Assembly (NCBI RefSeq): GCF_032062135.1
Contig: NC_092868.1
Span: 51,111,053 to 51,175,052 of the forward strand
From: Pyxicephalus adspersus
Lineage: Eukaryota > Chordata > Amphibia > Anura > Pyxicephalidae
DNA: 64,000 nucleotides
Direction of reading: 5' to 3'
In this document: positions 24,467 through 38,181 of the stretch, in pieces
How the letters are laid out: each line of letters opens with the position of its first letter
Numbering within the stretch: position 1 is the first letter of the stretch
Notes under the pieces: generated by a model
What the model was told of the DNA's origin: nothing
Database searches by the model: none
Seen by the model: the letters and a program-made list of their open reading frames with translations, nothing else
Translations under genes and position numbers: made by a program

Positions 24467-27145
24467 GCCTATTTATTCAGCAGTACATTTTTCCTTTAAC
24501 TCCCCCCCCCCCCCACCACCATCACAAGCAAGGATATATAATCTATTGTAAGCTATAGTTAGGTCTTAGTTTGGAGTTTACAAGAACTGTCATTATTATG
24601 CCCTATGTGACAGTGCTGGTCAAACCTTCAAGAGCCAGTGCTGTCACGTGTCAGAAAGGTGGGTGAGTTACAACATCCGTCATACCAAGAAATGTTATAA
24701 TTTTCTGTGGCCAGATGGAGCGGCTGAGGATGTGTGGTGATAATAATTGGGAGCAGTAATAGAACTGTGTATTTTTACATAAAATCTGAAAAAATTTTCA
24801 TTGTCCTTTAATTCTATGAACATAGGAACTCAAAAGTAGAATAAATGCCAGCACTAGGAGCCAATCAGGACTCTCTTGTTAAACACAGATCTGTAAAATC
24901 TCCCCCACTGTTCCAAAAATATTTGCCTCTGACTGTGACCCCACTAGACATACAGCAATCAACATCATCATAACCTGACCAATATTCTAACCCCTACCAG
25001 CACCATCCGAAACAAAGCCCATTAATCTAGAGTTTTTCAACTCATTCACATATGGAAAAAAAAGCTTTGTGAAGATTTTGGATTCACTTTAAATTGCAAG
25101 TCAGAAACTGAAACTTTGGACACCGGTTTGCCCGAATAACCTTCAGAGGCAAGCTTCTTATATAGATTAAAAAATACATAGGGTTTAATCCTGAAACGAG
25201 TTGTTTGTTCGGCTCAGTGGTAGACTTGCTGAATGTCACAGCCAGACTAACTCAGCCACTGCAAATAATATCTGGTGTGATTTAATCTCCCTTAATCTGT
25301 GTCCCTCATCCTATGCTAAGCCTCAAGCAATTAAAACTCTGCATACTTAAGACATAAAGCTGATAGGTAATAAAGGCCGGGCATTGATTGTAATAATGTT
25401 ACCTGTTATAATGAAAAAGTCCTCTTAATATGTTGTGTTAGCGAAGAGGCCAGTGATGCTATATGTGTAATATCATTTGGGTATATTTAAATTTAGTATT
25501 TTACATTTTTACCAATAAATGTCATCCATTTACGGCACTGTGAGGTTTGTGGTGGCATTTCTAAAGAGAATGTTACTGCCTGCATGATTGTTGGCTGCCT
25601 GTGTAGGGTGAGCACTGCACCCCTGAAGTTCTGAATTGCACAGATATGGAAATCACACTATGTGTGGTACAATGTGATATGCAGGAACAGTGAATGGAGC
25701 AATATCTGGTGTTCTCAATGCATGCATTTCTACAACACACTACTGCCTGCATTCTAATTCTGTGTGTTCTCTTTCAATGTATTATTATATGACATCAGAA
25801 TCACAATGTGCGTTGCAGGATAACACATGGACGCCGTATGTGCTACAGAATGGGCAAAAGTGTACAGAAATAATATGAATAACCCTCTCCTGTCTCCAAA
25901 ACATTTCTTTTGGCCTTTAAGACAATCTATTTTAGTGATGGGTCAATAGGAAGTTTTGAAGGAGAAGGGCGGGACGGTAAAGTAAAATTGCATGCTATAG
26001 AGTGAGCCAGGAGGTAAGGTTGGAAGGTAAGAAAGTTGTAGCTGGTGTAGAAATTTTGCAGAACTTACAGTAGTAGTACAAGGAGCTCAGAATTCCTGCA
26101 AACATCTGACACGGTTCCAGGGCTGGAACTCTTTGGAGAAACTACAATGACTTTAGAGAATGGGAGTCCCAGGTTTTTTGTTTTCATTATGTTCAGGATT
26201 TTTATAGGTTAAATGCATCAGAGTCCATCAGGGAGACCAGAGTAAGGGAGCTTGTAAGTAGTAAGCTTGTTGGTGCTTTTTAAAGACACAACGGGCTTCA
26301 AATGGTACTTGGGGTTACGTTAAAAGTTTTTTTTTTTAACTTTACGTGGATCTGTTCTCATGCCAGGAAACGCCCCTTTGTTATTCTTTTTATTTTTATT
26401 TTTTAAAGAAAAAAAGTGAAATATTAACATTATACTTTGAAAGCAGCTGTACATATAAAATGATCCAAAACAACACAAACTGCCACAAATTCACCCAATC
26501 TAAACAACACGCCCCAATAAACAGTGAAAAGAGCAGACTGTTGTATGTTTTTTTTTCAGGGCTATTTTACTTTGAGGTGGTTGGGCGATACATTACAACT
26601 ACCATAATTTACTAAATGTACTTTTACAGGTAATGGTGAAAATGTAACCAATGTCTGGAAAGTTACCCAAGGGGGTATTTGGCAGATGTACAAACAAAAG
26701 TATGCCTTTTAAGTTATGGGGGGGGGGGCAGAACCTATATGTTGCTTCATGGGCCACAGTAGTGACTGGGATTCTTTAAAACTGCTTCAATTGGGGGGCT
26801 GTCCTAATAATACCCTTACACAGGAGAAGTGCTGACTTCATTAGCGTGTTGATGCTGTCATCTGGCAGGCTGTCTGAATCACAAAACTGAACGCAAGTTT
26901 AAATCCATTTTGAGTTATAAACATTTTTTTTTACCTTTTCAACAATATTTCTATACCTCTGACATATCTACTTAAGGTAAAGCCACACACATGTAAATCA
27001 TATTCACTATGTTATGCAGTTCAGTGATTTTTTTTTTGTTCCCTCTTCTTTTTTTTTTTTGTTTCTGCCACTGAACCATTGCACAGGAAATAGTTTTCTC
27101 CTATTTTGTCATAACTTGCTCCATTTCTTATACATACACCCCGGG
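24467..27145. other. Non-coding block with homopolymer runs
   Basis: Mostly AT-rich DNA with no gene. It holds a C13 run at 24502-24514, a G11 run at 26718-26728 and several long A or T runs. Confidence 0.45.
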
Positions 27146-27149
27146 GTCC

Positions 27150-27580
27150 TTGTATTACTACTAGGCTGAGCTGTATTTATCTAAGTCAAAGTCTTTCCAA
27201 AAAGCCCCGGAGCTTGTTATTATGCAGAGGCATGAAAAAAGTTTTTTGTTCCAGATTAACTCTTTCTTCAAGAGACCAAAGCGACTTCATGTATGGTAAG
27301 TCAGGATAAAATAAAAATATTACATATATATATATATATATATATATATGTGATAAAATATAGAAATACTTGTTTATTTCCTTAGAAAAGGAAAAAAAAG
27401 GCTCATTACTTTTTGGTTACCATTTCGAGTCTCCGGCTCAAATTTGTGTTGTAAATTAAAAATGTTTTAATTACGTCCCTGCTGTCTCTGTGCCATTTCT
27501 TGAATTTTTAAACACAATGCAGTAGTCAAATGCCTGGGAAGGCTGTCTCCCTTTGATTAAGTTGGAGCTATATGTCCTTT
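27150..27580. promoter_or_regulatory. Candidate conserved segment split by an AT microsatellite
   Basis: Complex sequence on both sides of (AT)n: GCCCCGGAGCTTGTTATTATGC and AGACCAAAGCGACTTC on the left, and CATTTCGAGTCTCCGGC, TTTTAATTACGTCCC and AAATGCCTGGGAAGGC on the right. The microsatellite seems to have expanded within an otherwise unique region. Regulatory function is inference only. Confidence 0.25.
27324..27349. repeat. (AT)n microsatellite
   Basis: Thirteen AT units, uninterrupted. Confidence 0.95.
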
Positions 27581-27875
27581 TTTTAGGCTTAAGTTTACTC
27601 TTTTATATTTCTTAAAAGAGAATTATCCTGGTATAACATATGGTATTGTACAGATTTATAAATTGGTAATGAGTTTGACCACTTTACCAAGAGTCATTTA
27701 AATGGAGCTGCATTTTTTATTTGGTTTTACAAAATTTTTAGCGTATATGTAAACCAAAAGAGCTTTAATATGGTAATGTAAGTTAATAGTTAGTTAGTAA
27801 ATCTGCAGCTTTTGTTAGAATAATATCTGGTTATTCTGCCATGAAGGTCCCCCGTTCTAGCACATTCGATTAAAG

Positions 27876-28040
27876 TAGTGTTCCTCAACCTCATCTAACA
27901 TCCTTCAAATAACTTTCAGATCCTATATCCACAGCTCACAGTACATTAGTATGGTGGTCGGTAATAAAAATATTCAGGAACCTCTAATAACTTCTGGAGG
28001 AACCATATGTTTCCACTGAACCCTGGTTGAGAAACACTGG
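27876..28040 (-). mobile_element. hAT-like MITE family R, both ends present
   Basis: Left end TAGTGTTCCTCAACC, right end GGTTGAGAAACACTGG. These are inverted copies of a CAGTGTTTCTCAACC-type terminal repeat, characteristic of hAT (Charlie-like) elements. The interior on the minus strand matches the 44.0 and 47.3 kb copies (GGTTCCTCCAGAAG, AGAGGTTCCTGAAT). About 165 bp, non-autonomous. A clear 8-bp target duplication is not visible. Confidence 0.62.
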
Positions 28041-29200
28041 ATTGTAGGGTGACAATGCTTTGACACTGTAATTCAAAAGCTCTCCTGTGTTTTTACCCAG
28101 TCACATGGGCAATAGAGATAATGGCCCTTTTATCACATATTGCACAAGTGTAGTTCACTGTTGTCATCATTGGAAGATCCACTGTGAAAAATGCTTTGCA
28201 GCCATTGCTGGAATACATGTAGTCAGGACATGACCCACTGAATTCCTGGCTCCCGTCCAACTACATTAAAACTTATGTGCCACCATTGCTCATTTGTCAA
28301 GTTGAAAATAGATCCAACTCCTATTGTTCTCTGTGAGGATGGGTTTATTTTCAAGCCAGTAGGCACGCTACTTAAGTATGTTCATAGAAGGATAGGAGCC
28401 AGGATTTGCAGTAGGCCATGCTAAATATGTCTACCTAGTGGAAAATCCCAGAATGGGAATGTAGTTCTTTAAAGGGTTGCTTCATTTGGGGGTAGACAAT
28501 AATATAGTGGCATAATGTGTCAGTATCACATTTTTTTGGATGTGTTCCGCCATTCCATCGTCATAAAAGCAGTGCCTCAGAGCTTCTATACCATTTATAA
28601 ATGGTTACCATCTTCATTACAGCTTGAATAAAGCTGGTACCTTTTAGGAGGAGCTGCCTCCAGCAACCCACATGAATAGGTGATTTAAAAAAAAAATAAA
28701 ATAAGACCACAAACGAACAAGAAAAAAAACGCATTTCAATGTAGCATAAATGCTACCTGATTCTTGTTCCTTTTTAGTTTCCCATTTTGTCGGAATGAGT
28801 GTATAAAAACATCTCCTAAGAGTATTTCCTTTGTACTGTAAAGACTGTAAGGAAAGGAATTACCAGAAGAATGGCGGAAGGAATTATCCATATAAATTAT
28901 ATCCCAGGGAATTCCCATAATAAGCATATCTCCTTTTGTAGATTATTTAATGTTGGCGTGTGTGCCAAATGTCCCCTTTGTGCTCCATTGTGAACTGAAT
29001 TAACCTTTTAGTTGTAATCCCCAACAAACAAAGGGATTACTTACATACAAATATGCACAGCAAAACAACTGAACATGAATTTTCCACGTTTATGGAGGTG
29101 AAGCATCTTACAAGTAGAGAAAATGTAATCATCTACTTCATGCATAATTAAAACACTTGATTTATATACCTACATAGTGCAAATGTGTGTTTTATCATAT
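28041..29200. other. Non-coding block, nothing recognised
   Basis: AT-rich DNA with no recognised repeat. Confidence 0.4.
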
Positions 29201-29204
29201 ACCT

Positions 29205-29890
29205 TATATTCCTTTATTCTCATCCTCTATTATTAGGTTCTATATTCATCCTCATTTATTATCATCATCTACTGTCATCATCATCCTCAGTTGTTCTATT
29301 CTTCTGTCATCATCTTCTGCTGTCATTTTTACCCCTTCTTGCTCTGTGGCCATTCCCATCATCTATATTCATTCTTTATTCTCATTCACATTCTTCAATA
29401 TCTTCATCCTCTTTTGTCATCCTCTGCCATCTTCTACCACTGCCTTACTCATCTACATTGCCCATTGTCCATCTCATCCTCCATCATAACATTCATCCCC
29501 TGTATTTATTGCCATCACTGTTCTATACCGTCAAATCATTATCCCCTTCTATCCTCATAATCTGTTGTCATTTTCTGTCTTCTGCCTTCATCCTGTATCA
29601 TCATCCTATATTGTCCTTGTCATTTCATGCTCTATCATCATTCTCTGTCAACATCTTTATTTTCCATTATCCTCTTCACTAATGCTTATTCACTATCACA
29701 GTTGTTATGCTTTATTATCATCCTCTGATCCTTTCTCATCTCCATCCTCATCATTCATTCTCTGATGTCAACCTCATTATTCTGTTTACACAATTGTCCC
29801 TTTTAATTATCCCTCACAATGTTTTTAATCTTTTATCACCATCCTCACCTTTCACCATACTCGACATCATCACCTATAGCTTCTATTAAG
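29205..29890. repeat. Degenerate TCATC/CTC-type array (about 680 bp)
   Basis: The plus strand is dominated by variants of TCATCCTC, CATCATCTTC and GTCATCATCCTC, nearly free of G, with a loose period of about 20-30 bp. All plus frames are long and open because the unit lacks stops. The resulting Ser/Leu/His/Ile-rich translation is not a gene. Confidence 0.85.
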
Positions 29891-31216
29891 CTTTATGGTC
29901 TTCATTCCTTAATCTTTAGGCTTCATCTTTTGAGCCTCATTTAGGTTCACGTTAATTTGTGGGCAGAGTCCTAAATGTTTTCCGTATTAAATGCCCTAGA
30001 CAGGATCCTAGAGATGACATTATGGTAGGAACTTTCCAGGTACCTGTTTTTCTAGTTTATATCCTCTGGAATGTTTTTTGGATTGGATTGAGGAGTTTTT
30101 CTGTGAATGGTGCTCCAAAGTTGGCCATACACATAGGAAATATTAATCAATTTCACCCACTTACAAAAAATCACAATTACAATTGTGGAAATTAGTAGAC
30201 CATCAGAAGACGGTCAGTTGTGAAAGTTATAATTGACACCTTCAATACAGTTTTAGGAAGGGTCAAAAACTACAATAGTTTGGTCAAAGGTGTTCAAACT
30301 ATTTCTGCTGCAGTCTGTTGCAGCCACCATCTTTGGCACCATTTTATTATTTTTGATTGTTTCTATTTGTATTGCCACTTATTGAGTTTTGACCTAAAAG
30401 ATGCTGAAGGGTTATCACTCCAAGACCTCCTGCCCAAACATCGGCCAAGTCAACCTTGGAAATCCAGGTGGTCAAAACCAGCATCCGATCCAGGTCATGG
30501 TCCTGAAACCTTAGACACGTTTGGAATAAAAAGCATAACAAAGAAGTTTCTCAGATTGTTGTAGGATGCCATAACTGACAAGATGATGGGGCTTGTGATT
30601 TATAGAAAGTCATGAAGTCTGTGGAGAAATTGAAGCAAATTTACTGCATTTTAGTAGAGAACGTGTAATAAAAAGTGATTTATTAGCCTGTGATTCAGAG
30701 ACTTACACAGCATGCAAAGCAAACCCAGATCAGAGGTTATGCCAAATAAAAATAAAAGGTTTCCTTGAAGAATGCTAGATTGTAAAGCACTCGGATCTTC
30801 TGAGTTATGGGCACTGAGTATCCATCTCTGTGGAGTCCTGGTGTGGTTCACTCTTGGGGGAAAAATGCTTTCTTGTTATACTTATTCTTATTTGTGCTTC
30901 TTTTTTTTATAACAAACTAAAATCCGGCTCTTTATGGCTGTTCAACTCTATTAAAGGGATAAAAATGATCATTTCCCCCTTTTTTTTTGCTTATTTTCTG
31001 CTCATGATTTGTTTGCATTTTTAAATATTTGCTGCATTTTTTTTTTAGAAATTATATGTTTGTGTTAGGAATCACTCTGATTATTTTACTTATTAAAATA
31101 GATACAAGTTAAATACAGATATTAGTTTGCCATTTATTAGTCTCCATTTGCAAATTTTAGATAGCTTAGGTTGAAAGTTGAAGAACATTCACCAAACCCA
31201 CCAGGGTACATTCACC
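29891..31216. other. Non-coding block, possible old repeat
   Basis: Mostly unassigned. GTTGGCCATACACATAGG at about 30120 resembles the start of anuran dispersed elements of the GGCCATACAC type, but I could not trace the element. Confidence 0.35.
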
Positions 31217-32990
<1,774 letters not shown>

Positions 32991-32999
32991 ATTAAAGAT

Positions 33000-33262
33000 A
33001 TGGGCTGCCATAAATTTACAGCAGGTTGTCGCCATAACCGTGATAAAATGTTTCCGCTGCTCTCTATTTATGCGTCAACGGAAAGAGGCGGCAGTAGAGT
33101 AAATGGTACATAAACAGCTTTCTGTATGATCACAGAGAGGAAATTGAAGATGGTATTGTAAATGTTCACAGGATTAACGGTACGCAGACACTGGCGCCCA
33201 CTGATACGGTGGGGGACATCAGAGCCAGACGCTTTAAGCCGGGGGTTTTGTAACCTTTTTCC
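33000..33262. promoter_or_regulatory. Candidate conserved non-coding element
   Basis: A complex CpG-keeping island: GGTTGTCGCCATAACCGTG, TTCCGCTGCTC, TGCGTCAACGG, GATTAACGGTACGC, ACTGGCGCCCAC, AGACGCTTTAAGCC. No domain-bearing frame. Confidence 0.35.
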
Positions 33263-33594
33263 TGCCAATATTAAGATTAAGTCTGAGAATCAGCTTTACA
33301 AATTAATATTTTAGTTTCTTTTAATTACTTTACTTTTGGCTGCAAGAGCTGTAGACTGAGTTTATTAAAATAAAAATGCTAAAAAATATCTCCTAGTCAC
33401 AAGTAGAATTGGTAGGGAATCGATCTTTGAGAAAAGGACAATTTGACGTTCACTAACTGGACCAATAGCGATATTCACAAAAGAGTTCAAATTCCCAAAT
33501 TAGAACTAATCCCAAACTATTTCAAAAAAGCGTCTAGATCTGTTTTTTTGTTGCTGATTCTGTCTATTCTATTGACCATTGATAGTGGTACAGC

Positions 33595-34135
33595 AGCCAT
33601 TGGGATATCCAACATTTTGTAATTGTTTGTTGGATATCTCATTCCAAATCCATGGGCAGTAAGAAAGAGTCACCCCAACCCCTGCTTTTTGTGGCCATAA
33701 CATCCAACACTTCTGGTACTATGGCTTTCCTCAAGATTTTGGAATCTTTGGGAATTTCTTTCCATTTACTTTTACAGTTTGTGCGGTGAGGTATCGATGT
33801 TAGGACAAGATGACCTTGCTTATAGTGAGCTTTCCAATTTTTCCCAAAGGTGTTCAGTAGTATTGGGGTCAGGGCTTGTGGGCTACTTGAGTTTCTTCAT
33901 CCCAGGCTCAGCCAACTATGACTTTAATGACCTGGCTTTGTGCACAGGGACACAATCATATTGTAAAAGAAGTGTTCAATACTAAAGGCTCTGTATAGAC
34001 CTTCCCTAAACTGTTGACACGTTTGAAAACCTTTTGTCTTTGTACGCTGTACCATTAACAGTTCTCTTCAAAGGAAACCCCTGAATTTAGTAGTTCAGAT
34101 AGGTGTCCACAAATGTTTAGCTATATATCATTCTT
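33595..34135 (-). mobile_element. Decayed Tc1-like transposon with transposase fragment
   Basis: On the minus strand between about 33963 and 33843 a single 40-codon frame reads as the C-terminal catalytic part of a Tc1 transposase: YDCVPVHKARSLKS, then MKKLK, then SPDPNTTEHLWE. Two in-frame TAG codons stand where Tc1 proteins have tryptophan. The glutamate of EHLW would be the third catalytic residue, and one residue of the usual spacing is missing. The right end (GGTGTCCACAAATGTTTAGC at about 34107) matches the terminal repeat type whose other strand reads ...GTGGACACC. The rest of the ORF is deleted or unrecognisable. Confidence 0.8.
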
Positions 34136-34675
34136 TACAATCTAAGTCCTAAATGAAGTAGCCAATAGGAAGCAAAAAAAGTTCATTTTTAAAAATCAAA
34201 GTTTATAAAATGTCATGTTAATATAGTGACATCAGTACTACCTGAATCAATGACCTGTAACAAGCATGCCGATTAGAAAAGGCAGAGTAAAGTCAAAGCT
34301 CCTGATCTGCCTACTGGCTTTCTAAGCGCATGTAAACCATTGATTCTTCATAACAGCCAGGCAGCTTAGAAGAGAGGTGAGCAGTGGTCAGCAGTGGCAG
34401 CTTACAAACTTCCTAAATGCAGGCCTTAGAAGAGCAGCCTAAAAGCTGAGTTATGATTGGACATCTTTAGAAGTTCACTAGTTTTCAAAAGCAGGCTTAT
34501 CCTATCATGCATTCTGATTGGGTGCTGTGATTGCACTTGGCGCTTTTCTCCTTGTACTTTGTACTGACCATAAAGTGCTGACATAACGAAAGCAAGCTGT
34601 TGTGGCTTTTTTTTTTAATTTTTGACACTTTAGTCCCATATTTTCAAGCAAAAAAAAAGCAACAACCAAACAAAT
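34136..34675. other. Non-coding, nothing recognised
   Basis: AT-rich DNA without a recognised repeat. Confidence 0.4.
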
Positions 34676-34679
34676 GGTT

Positions 34680-35060
34680 GCAGCCTTGCCAAGTTCTCAA
34701 AAGGCCCTTTCTGACTCTTATTGGCTTCCGCCCTCTTGCTAATCCACGTATGCTCCACAGACAGATCTAATTAGTGCAGCTTTGTGGAGGCAGGTGCCAG
34801 TCTCCACCCAGTTCTGTTCCATGTCTTCGCTAACTGATGATTATTTACAAACTCCAAAGCTAAAAAATGTAAATGTTTCATTATTGGGGCCGTTCAGTGT
34901 CTCGTCTGGACAGGATCCTAGAAGACTAAATTAAGTGAGGAACATCTGTTGGGCTTTATCTCTCTTTTACTGCTCAATCTGCTGATGAATTTGGCCTTCC
35001 CCAAGCCTCAGATTCATACTGCTAATTGTTTGCTATCTGTTATCTTTAACTCATTACCCG
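34680..35060. promoter_or_regulatory. Candidate regulatory island
   Basis: Complex sequence with CTTATTGGCTTCCGCCC (CCAAT box on the minus strand), AGATCTAATTAGTGCAGC (homeodomain core) and GGGGCCGTTCAGTGTCTCG. No coding potential. Confidence 0.28.
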
Positions 35061-36010
35061 TTGGCAGTAACACCCGTATACTTCCGACCTGGGTCATGGT
35101 CCTTCTTAGGGAACAGTGGTAAATGGGTTTAAGGAAACTGGTAAGCAAATTACTTGTCTTTTTTTTGTGTGTAAAAATAAATGCTAGGAGGAGGAGACCA
35201 GACCATTGTATCAACCAATCAGGTATTAGCTTTCTACATTAATAGGCTATTAATATTTTTGTTTTTTTTTAACCTTTGCATCCCCCAGAACCATCCTCTC
35301 TCCACTATTGCCAGCAATATACTAATCTATCCAGCAAATTATTGTCTGTGCAGCCTCCAACTCCTTGTTAGACTCTTCCTGCTGGAAAAGATTCTTGCAA
35401 TGCAGCACTGAACATGCAAATGCTCTCTTAATTTGGGCATGCAGGTTTATGAATGGGAATGCAGTTAAAGGTGCTTGTGGAGGAGGATATTGTAAAACAA
35501 AAAAAGTCTAATACATAGACTACATAGAATCAAGCTAGAATCCACTAACCCTTCCCCTGGAGCTGCATCCACTCTATCTGATGTAACTGCAGTACCTAAA
35601 TGTTGTATAGTGGCTCCTAATTAAGTTTGCAGACATGTTTGCAGGCTTCATTTATCGTTTTTTTAACAATGTTGTTAAAATATATTTAAAAGTTCTTAAA
35701 AATATCTTGTAAACTTGCAATTGTGCAAATTTTCGGTTTAAAGCCTCAGGCCCACTGCAAAGGCAAGTGGTTCTGTAGAGATCCTGTCACTACACTTATT
35801 CACGTCATTCTCATATGCTCCCATGCCCCACCTTTTTTTTAATTCCAGCCCTCACAAAAATATCTGGTGTTGGTTGGTGTTGAATTCCCTTTATTCATTC
35901 CCTTAATTATGTCACGGTTCTCATGCTGGCCACTAGGAATAAGCACTGCCTTAATAACGGATGTAACATACCTGAAACCAATGGGTAGTTTTAACTGGCA
36001 GCCACATAAC
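35061..36010. other. Non-coding block, nothing recognised
   Basis: AT-rich DNA. No family recognised. Confidence 0.4.
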
Positions 36011-36012
36011 AG

Positions 36013-36028
36013 GTAGCAGGGGGCACTG
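36013..36028 (+). promoter_or_regulatory. CTCF-like motif
   Basis: GTAGCAGGGGGCACTG matches the vertebrate CTCF core (CCASYAGRKGGCRS) at all but the first two positions. It lies just left of the CpG-rich insert at 36.1 kb. Motif only. Confidence 0.4.
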
Positions 36029-36084
36029 TAGAACAATGCATAAAGTATTCACAGATTTTATTTTTTAGATCATTAGAATCTGAA

Positions 36085-36760
36085 AAGGCAATTGTTCGGA
36101 GGCGCTGTCTGGGCTTACGATCCCAGGCGATGCCCCACGGCAGGAGGGCGTGCGCAGCCTATTCCCTCCGGCGGCTGCGCTTGCGGTAGCACTGCAGTTT
36201 CAGGATCAGTGCCCTGGGGGTTGCAGCATCCATGTAGCTGGGGTTTTCCCTTGGCATCTTCTGCACTAGGCTGCACAGCTGAGGGGAAGTGGAGATGTGT
36301 GCAGTTGATTAGCTGAGTGGTTCCTAATCAATCCCATGCTGTCATTGACTTCTGGGGATTTATAGCCTCTCTGATGGAGACCTGTGTTGGAGTGATATTT
36401 GAGTATTCCCTGTTTCCTGACCTGTGCCTGTTCCTGACTGTTGGTTAAACTCTGCCTGCACCGACCTCTGCTTATGACCCCGACTCTCTTTTTGCCTTTT
36501 CCTTTGTACTTCGCTTGGTGGGTTGATCTCCTGTGTTCCTGACATTTTGTACTCTGTACTGTGGTCCCTGGGTCGACTGTGCGCCTACCTCCAGACACCA
36601 TCCCTTGCGCACCAAGTCCTGGGGCCAACTGAGTGCTGGGAGACGCAACCAGTCTCCCGAAGCTGAGCGGGGGCTGCTATAGGCAAAGAATGCGGCTAAA
36701 GATTGGGGAACTGGTGTCTGGGGAATACTGGTACTGACCTGGGCCTTACAGCAATGTAAC
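36085..36760 (+). mobile_element. LTR-like retroelement fragment, CpG-rich
   Basis: A GC-rich insert in AT-rich DNA. The first 120 bp are dense in CpG (GGAGGCGCTGTC, CCTCCGGCGGCTGCGC). The right half has blocks I recall from anuran LTR-type repeats: TGTACTTCGCTTGGTGGG, CCCTGGGTCGACTGTGCG, CCAGACACCATCCCTTGC, CAGTCTCCCGAAGCTGAGCG. It could be a solo LTR from about 36107 (TGTCTGGG) to 36752 (CCTTACA), but I see no clean target duplication. Open frames on the minus strand here are repeat sequence. Confidence 0.5.
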
Positions 36761-36810
36761 TGGGTTTTCCATAAACAGAACCAGCTATTATCTTGTTTTT
36801 TTAGAAAAAT

Positions 36811-36896
36811 GACAGCTAGTGACATGACTATAGACTTTGTAAGGTGCTCTGTAATATGTTGGTGCTATATAAATACTGTGTATTAATATTAATAAT
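36811..36896 (+). mobile_element. LINE/SINE 3' end (subtype B), plus strand
   Basis: GACAGCTAGTGACATGAC, then ATAGACTTTGTAAGGTGC, then TAATATGTTGGTGCTATAT and ATTAATATTAATAAT. This is the type-B body followed by the shared tail in sense orientation, ending in a degenerate ATT/AAT tail. It sits some 50 bp right of the LTR-like insert. Confidence 0.75.
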
Positions 36897-37365
36897 TCTG
36901 TTTCCGAGTTCTGGAATGTGCATATTAACATAAACCTATCATCTACATTTCTCTCAGACATAGCGTGTTATTCCATATGGTCATGCACACTCAGAAGGTG
37001 GGACACAAGGGGACATGTAGTCAGGGGGTGGGACACGGCGTGTTACCATAATGGGGTCAGGTGGTTGACAAGGCAGCATTTGACAGGCGGTCTGATGGTC
37101 AGCTCCCAGCTTCAGAGTTGTCTACAAAGTATAAAAAGAATAAATATGCAGGCAAAAATAAGTCTGCATAAGGTTCCTTCCTTTGTTAATTTGCATGAAT
37201 TTTAATTTACTTTATAATACGACTCAATGTGCATTTTGGCTGTACTGTCCTATTAATACTTACTTAATACTTATTAATACAGGTAAACTTTCCCTTCCAT
37301 GTTTTCTGGCCCTTTAAGTAGAAAATGTGATGACTGCATAAGCTTAAATAAAAAGCCTGTCTCCA
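36897..37365. other. Non-coding, nothing recognised
   Basis: AT-rich DNA. A short GGTGGGACAC motif recurs at about 36999 and 37027. Confidence 0.4.
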
Positions 37366-37369
37366 GTAA

Positions 37370-37990
37370 ACGTAGACGAAATTGCTAAAAACCTTCCTTC
37401 TCTTGCCAAACGTCGCATCCAACTACTGTTTTCTAAATAGTGCAATTTGGTTTTGTGTGAGTCACTTTAATATTTTAGGAACTAGTGGGGGAACAGATGT
37501 GTGATTGCAGAGGACTCTGTTCAAGCACAAATCAGATTTCTACAATTTTAAGAGGGAATTCCCCCAGGAGTTCTGGGTTTGGCTTAAGCTAAAACACGAA
37601 GTGTGCGCCTTACGCCAAGTATCTTCTGTAATTGATAGTCCTGACTTGTCACATGCAATTTTACATCATTTTTTGCTTCGCAGGGGAGACAAATTAAACA
37701 CTTTTTGTTTTGTTTTTTTACAAACTAATGAATTTGTGCGATTGTGAGGCAGGATTACTATAATAGCGCTAACTGCATACCGAACGCCAAATCTTTGCTG
37801 TAATCGATGTCACGTGTGATGGAATGTATTATTGTGTATCAGCGGGAAGGTGAAATGAGCGTATGTTGCAAAGTATGTAGGGAAAGCTTTTGTGGCTGCT
37901 CCATGCTGTGGGCGGTAAAATCCAAATATAAAAGTTGCAAACAGTTGAAAATAATATCTACGGATATACGTGACTGGGTTTGGAAATGGG
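37370..37990. promoter_or_regulatory. Candidate conserved non-coding cluster
   Basis: Complex, CpG-keeping sequence: GTAGACGAAATTGC, CAAACGTCGCATCC, CACGAAGTGTGCGCC, CATACCGAACGCC, TAATCGATGTCACGTG (E-box CACGTG), ACGGATATACGTGAC. No protein domain in either strand's short frames. Confidence 0.33.
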
Positions 37991-38181
37991 AAGTCACCGA
38001 ACGTTCTGAAGTATGCCAAACCTGATGGTCATGTCAAACCAAACTAAAGACTTTGGAAGATGCTCTGAGAAGGTGCATTTAGGGTCTCATTACAAATAAA
38101 TTAGAACACATATGATGTGTGTTACAGTAACGCACATGTGTCTTTATGTAAGCACATGTATTATTGCCATGCTCTAGAGAA

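Noticed and set aside
29185..29682. 165-codon plus-strand open frame
   Set aside because: It is translated from the G-poor TCATC array; overlapping frames are equally open and the product is a low-complexity Ser/Leu/His/Ile string.
36266..36825. Minus-strand frames of 117-120 codons
   Set aside because: They lie in the LTR-like repeat, overlap each other and match no domain that I can identify.
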